Source: Pseudomonadota bacterium (GTDB lineage Bacteria; Pseudomonadota; Alphaproteobacteria; Ferrovibrionales; Ferrovibrionaceae). Taken from it: a DNA stretch of 9,436 nucleotides. The stretch's first letter is position 1, and each line of letters begins with the position of its first letter. The translations under genes and the position numbers were made by a program. The stretch lies in the NCBI GenBank assembly GCA_021793055.1, contig JAJYTL010000104.1:1-9436 (forward strand). Reading direction: 5' to 3'. Under the pieces are notes generated by a model. That model did not search any database and had not been told where the DNA came from. It saw only the letters and a program-made list of their open reading frames with translations. Below, in pieces: positions 6,380 to 9,436 of this stretch.

Positions 6380-6384
6380 AAGGG
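6380..6384 (+). promoter_or_regulatory. Ribosome binding site for the IOR-family gene
   Basis: AAGGG ends 9 bases before the ATG at 6394; a second purine run, TAGGAA (6385-6390), is too close to the start. This supports 6394 as the start, and the protein then begins MTLAAITLDDKY, a normal N-terminus for the family. Confidence 0.6.
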
Positions 6385-6393
6385 TAGGAAACG

Positions 6394-9300
6394 ATGACGT
6401 TGGCGGCGATAACCCTCGACGACAAATATACGCTTGAAACCGGACGGGTTTTTCTCACCGGCACGCAGGCCTTGGTGCGCCTGCCCATGTTGCAGCGCGA
6501 AAGAGACCTTGCCGCCGGGCTCAACACCGCCGGTTTTATTTCGGGTTACCGCGGCTCGCCGCTTGGCGGCTACGATCAGGCGCTGTGGCGGGCAAAGCCC
6601 TTCCTCAAGCGCCAGCACGTCCATTTCCAGCCCGGCGTGAACGAAGACCTGGCCGCGACCGCGATCTGGGGCAGCCAGCAGCTCAACCTGTTCCAGGGCG
6701 CAAAATACGACGGCGTTTTCGCCATCTGGTACGGCAAGGGGCCGGGGGTCGACCGCTCGGGCGACGTCTTCAAGCACGGCAATGCCGCCGGTCCGTCGAA
6801 GAACGGCGGCGTCCTGGTGCTCGCCGGCGACGATCACGGGGCCCAATCCTCGACGCTCGCGCATCAGTCGGAATTCAATTTCGTCGCCGCCGGCATCCCC
6901 GTCCTGGTGCCGGCCAATGTCCAGGAATATCTCGACTTCGGCCTGTTCGGCTTCGCCCTGTCGCGCTATGCCGGGCTGTGGATCGCCTTCAAGGCGGTGA
7001 CCGAGACGGTGGAAAGCGCCGCCTCGGTCGAGATTCATCCCGATCGCCTGCGTTTCGTGACGCCGAGCGACTTCACCCTGCCGGCCGGCGGCCTCAACCT
7101 GCGCTGGCCGGACGACGTGATGGAGCAGGAACGGCGCCTGTACCAGGAGAAGATTCCGGCCGCCCTGGCCTTCGCCCGCGCCAATCCGTGCGACCGCCTG
7201 ATCGTCGACAGCCCCGCGCCCCGCATCGGCCTGGTCGCGGCCGGCAAGGCCTATCTCGACCTCCGCCAGGCGCTGGAAGACCTCGGCATCGACGAGGCGA
7301 CGGCGGCGCGGCGCGGCATCCGGCTCTACAAGGTCGGCATGAGCTGGCCGCTCGAGCCCACCGGCATCCGCAAATTCGCCGAGGGCCTCGACGAAATCCT
7401 CGTCGTCGAGGAGAAGCGCGCCCTGATCGAGACCCAGATCAAGGATCAGCTCTACAACTGGCCGGCCGACCGGCGCCCGCGCATCCTCGGCAAGAGCGAC
7501 GAGCGCGGCGCGCCGCTGCTGCCCTCGGAGGGCGAACTGTCGCCGACCGTCGTCGCCGAGGCCCTGGTCGCCCGCCTGAAGGGCCTGCCCGGCTTCGAGG
7601 CACTGCCCGAGCGGATCGCCCATATCGAGGCGCGCGAGCGCGCCGTCGCCGCCGAGAAGGCGAAGATCATCCGCACGCCCTATTTCTGCTCGGGCTGCCC
7701 GCACAACACCTCGACCCGGGTGCCGGAAGGCAGCCGGGCGCTGGCCGGCATCGGCTGCCATTTCATGTCGCAGTGGATGAACCGCCGCACCGCGACCTTC
7801 ACCCAGATGGGCGGCGAAGGCACGCCCTGGATCGGCCAGGCGCCGTTCACCGACGAAAAGCACGTCTTCGCCAATATCGGCGACGGCACCTACTACCATT
7901 CGGGGCTGCTCGCGATCCGCGCCGCGGTCGCCGCCAACGTCAACATCACCTACAAGATCCTGTTCAACGACGCCGTGGCGATGACCGGCGGCCAGCCGGT
8001 CGAAGGCCATCTCAACGTGCCGGAAATCACCCGTCAGGTCGCGGCCGAGGGCGCAAAGCGCGTCGTCGTCGTCACCGACGAGCCAGATAAATATCCCGCC
8101 AACGCCGAATTCGCCACCGGCGTCCGCGTCCGCCCGCGCGAAGAGTTGGACGCGGTGCAGAAGGAGCTTCGCGACATCGCCGGCGTCACCGTGCTGGTCT
8201 ACGACCAGACCTGCGCCGCGGAGAAGCGGCGCCGGCGCAAGCGCGGCACCTTCCCCGATCCGGCGCGGCGTGTCTTCATCAACGAGGCGGTGTGCGAGGG
8301 CTGCGGTGATTGCTCGGCAACCTCGAACTGCCTTTCGGTCGAGCCGGCCGAGACCGAGCTCGGCCGCAAGCGGCGCATCAACCAGTCCGCCTGCAACAAG
8401 GACTTCTCCTGCCTCAAGGGCTTCTGCCCGAGCTTCGTCACCGTCGAGGGCGGTGCGCCGCGCAAGGCGAGCGCCGGCCGCTCGCCGGTGCAGGGCGATT
8501 ATTTCGCCGATCTGCCGATGCCGGCGGTGCCAGCCCTGGATCGGCCCTACAACATCCTGGTCGCCGGCGTCGGCGGCACCGGCGTCATCACCATCGGCGC
8601 GCTGCTCGGCATGGCGGCGCATATCGAGGGCCGCGGCGTCAGCACGCTCGACATGACCGGCCTGGCGCAAAAGGGCGGCGCCGTGTTCAGCCATATCCGG
8701 CTCGCGCCGCAGCCCGACGACCTCAATGCCGTTCGCATCGGCGCCGGCGGCGCCGACGCCCTGATCGGCTGCGATCTGGTGGTGACGGCGAGCACCAAGG
8801 CGCTGCATGCCGTCACCAGGGGCGGCACCCGCGTCATCGCCAACAGCCACTTCGCGCCGACCGCGGACTTCACCCTCAATCCCGACACGCCCTTCGACCA
8901 GGGCGCGATCCGGGAGGTGATCCACCGCGCGGCCGGCGACAACGTCACCGAGTTCGTCGAGGCGACGCAAATCGCGACGGCGCTGATGGGCGATTCCATC
9001 GCCACCAACCTCTTCCTGCTCGGCTATGCCTTTCAGCGCGGCCTCATTCCGATCAGCTTCGCGGCGATCGACAAGGCGATCGAATTGAACCAGGTCTCGG
9101 TCGAGAGCAACCGGCGCACCTTCGCCTGGGGCCGGCTCTATGCCCACGACCCGAAGGCGGTGGAGGAGGTGATCCGGCCGGCGACGCCGCTGCCGATGGC
9201 AGCACGCGCGAAGACCCTGGAGGAGATCGTCGATCACCGTGCGCAGGAGCTCACCGCCTATCAGGACGCGGCCTATGCCAAGCGCTACCGCGATCTCGTG

Positions 9301-9436
9301 GCGCGGGTCGCGGCGGCCGAGCGCGAGCGCGGCAAGGGCATGACGGGTCTCGCCCTCGCGGTCGCCAGGAACGCCTACAAGCTGATGGCCTACAAGGACG
9401 AGTACGAGGTCGCCCGGCTCTATACCGACGGCCGCT
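6394..9436 (+). CDS. Fused indolepyruvate:ferredoxin oxidoreductase-family protein (3' end beyond the window)
   Basis: 1014 residues are visible with no internal stop; the family is usually about 1150 residues, so roughly 140 are missing. Such enzymes use TPP and Fe-S clusters to oxidise aryl-pyruvates or related 2-oxoacids to acyl-CoA, reducing ferredoxin. Domains: pyrimidine-binding TPP domain (about 30-230, SGYRGSPLGGYD at 50-61); linker domain (about 277-400); TPP-pyrophosphate domain (about 430-610) with CSGCPHN (432-438) and GDG (496-498) followed by N525, the Mg-TPP motif; ferredoxin-like insert with C634, C637, C640, C646, C667, C673 and C678; gamma domain from about 719 with GVGGTG (725-730); then the start of DUF6537 from about 930. 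The last two domains fuse what is IorB in archaea onto IorA. Indolepyruvate as substrate is assumed from the family name only. The gene has its own promoter and is divergent from the Mo-oxidoreductase. Confidence 0.93.
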   Translation, partial: MTLAAITLDDKYTLETGRVFLTGTQALVRLPMLQRERDLAAGLNTAGFISGYRGSPLGGYDQALWRAKPFLKRQHVHFQPGVNEDLAATAIWGSQQLNLFQGAKYDGVFAIWYGKGPGVDRSGDVFKHGNAAGPSKNGGVLVLAGDDHGAQSSTLAHQSEFNFVAAGIPVLVPANVQEYLDFGLFGFALSRYAGLWIAFKAVTETVESAASVEIHPDRLRFVTPSDFTLPAGGLNLRWPDDVMEQERRLYQEKIPAALAFARANPCDRLIVDSPAPRIGLVAAGKAYLDLRQALEDLGIDEATAARRGIRLYKVGMSWPLEPTGIRKFAEGLDEILVVEEKRALIETQIKDQLYNWPADRRPRILGKSDERGAPLLPSEGELSPTVVAEALVARLKGLPGFEALPERIAHIEARERAVAAEKAKIIRTPYFCSGCPHNTSTRVPEGSRALAGIGCHFMSQWMNRRTATFTQMGGEGTPWIGQAPFTDEKHVFANIGDGTYYHSGLLAIRAAVAANVNITYKILFNDAVAMTGGQPVEGHLNVPEITRQVAAEGAKRVVVVTDEPDKYPANAEFATGVRVRPREELDAVQKELRDIAGVTVLVYDQTCAAEKRRRRKRGTFPDPARRVFINEAVCEGCGDCSATSNCLSVEPAETELGRKRRINQSACNKDFSCLKGFCPSFVTVEGGAPRKASAGRSPVQGDYFADLPMPAVPALDRPYNILVAGVGGTGVITIGALLGMAAHIEGRGVSTLDMTGLAQKGGAVFSHIRLAPQPDDLNAVRIGAGGADALIGCDLVVTASTKALHAVTRGGTRVIANSHFAPTADFTLNPDTPFDQGAIREVIHRAAGDNVTEFVEATQIATALMGDSIATNLFLLGYAFQRGLIPISFAAIDKAIELNQVSVESNRRTFAWGRLYAHDPKAVEEVIRPATPLPMAARAKTLEEIVDHRAQELTAYQDAAYAKRYRDLVARVAAAERERGKGMTGLALAVARNAYKLMAYKDEYEVARLYTDGR

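Noticed and set aside
6112..6393. Mobile-element end or attachment site in the large intergenic region
   Set aside because: The repeats are short and differ from each other, no target-site duplication is visible, and no transposase or integrase remnant lies nearby.
6585..8090. 501-codon plus-strand open frame inside the IOR-family gene
   Set aside because: It is an out-of-frame shadow; its translation is arginine/proline/glycine-rich repeats without family motifs, while the frame starting at 6394 carries the real protein.
6361..9237. 958-codon open frame on the minus strand
   Set aside because: It lies entirely antisense to the IOR-family gene, whose protein has clear TPP, ferredoxin and gamma-domain motifs. 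The antisense translation is low-complexity and rich in R, A, G, D and H, with no recognisable domain: the usual mirror of GC-rich codon use.

Overview
The window is GC-rich chromosomal DNA with dense genes and strong G/C third-position bias. The protein families and gene style point to an alphaproteobacterium, most likely near Rhodospirillales; that placement is an inference from protein style, not from a marker gene. I see no tRNA, rRNA, CRISPR array, insertion sequence, integrase or prophage gene, and base composition looks even throughout.

Layout, left to right. (1) Minus strand 1-511: N-terminal 170 residues of the NAD(H) pyrophosphatase NudC, running off the left edge. (2) Plus strand 647-1633: an extended short-chain dehydrogenase/reductase of the NAD-dependent epimerase / dihydroflavonol-reductase type, divergent from nudC and followed directly by a GC hairpin. 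(3) Plus strand 1825-3192 and 3189-4001: a two-gene unit with a 4-base ATGA overlap, encoding a PmbA/TldE-type protein and an inositol-monophosphatase-family phosphatase resembling CysQ. (4) Minus strand 4036-6111: a cytoplasmic molybdopterin (bis-MGD) oxidoreductase with one N-terminal [4Fe-4S] site, convergent with the phosphatase gene with 34 bases between the stop codons. (5) A 282-base divergent regulatory region, 6112-6393, unusually rich in inverted repeats. (6) Plus strand 6394 to the right edge: the first 1014 residues of a very large fused indolepyruvate:ferredoxin oxidoreductase-family protein (alpha part, ferredoxin-like insert, gamma part, start of the C-terminal DUF6537 region).

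Most of the genes are metabolic housekeeping: nucleotide and cofactor hygiene (NudC, CysQ-like), peptide maturation or proteolysis (PmbA) and redox metabolism (SDR, Mo enzyme, 2-oxoacid:ferredoxin oxidoreductase). The least explained part is the right third, where an orphan Mo/Fe-S oxidoreductase and a TPP/Fe-S 2-oxoacid oxidoreductase are transcribed away from each other across a shared, dyad-rich promoter region. Co-regulation is plausible but not shown. I did not find a convincing new defence, mobile or RNA-guided system.
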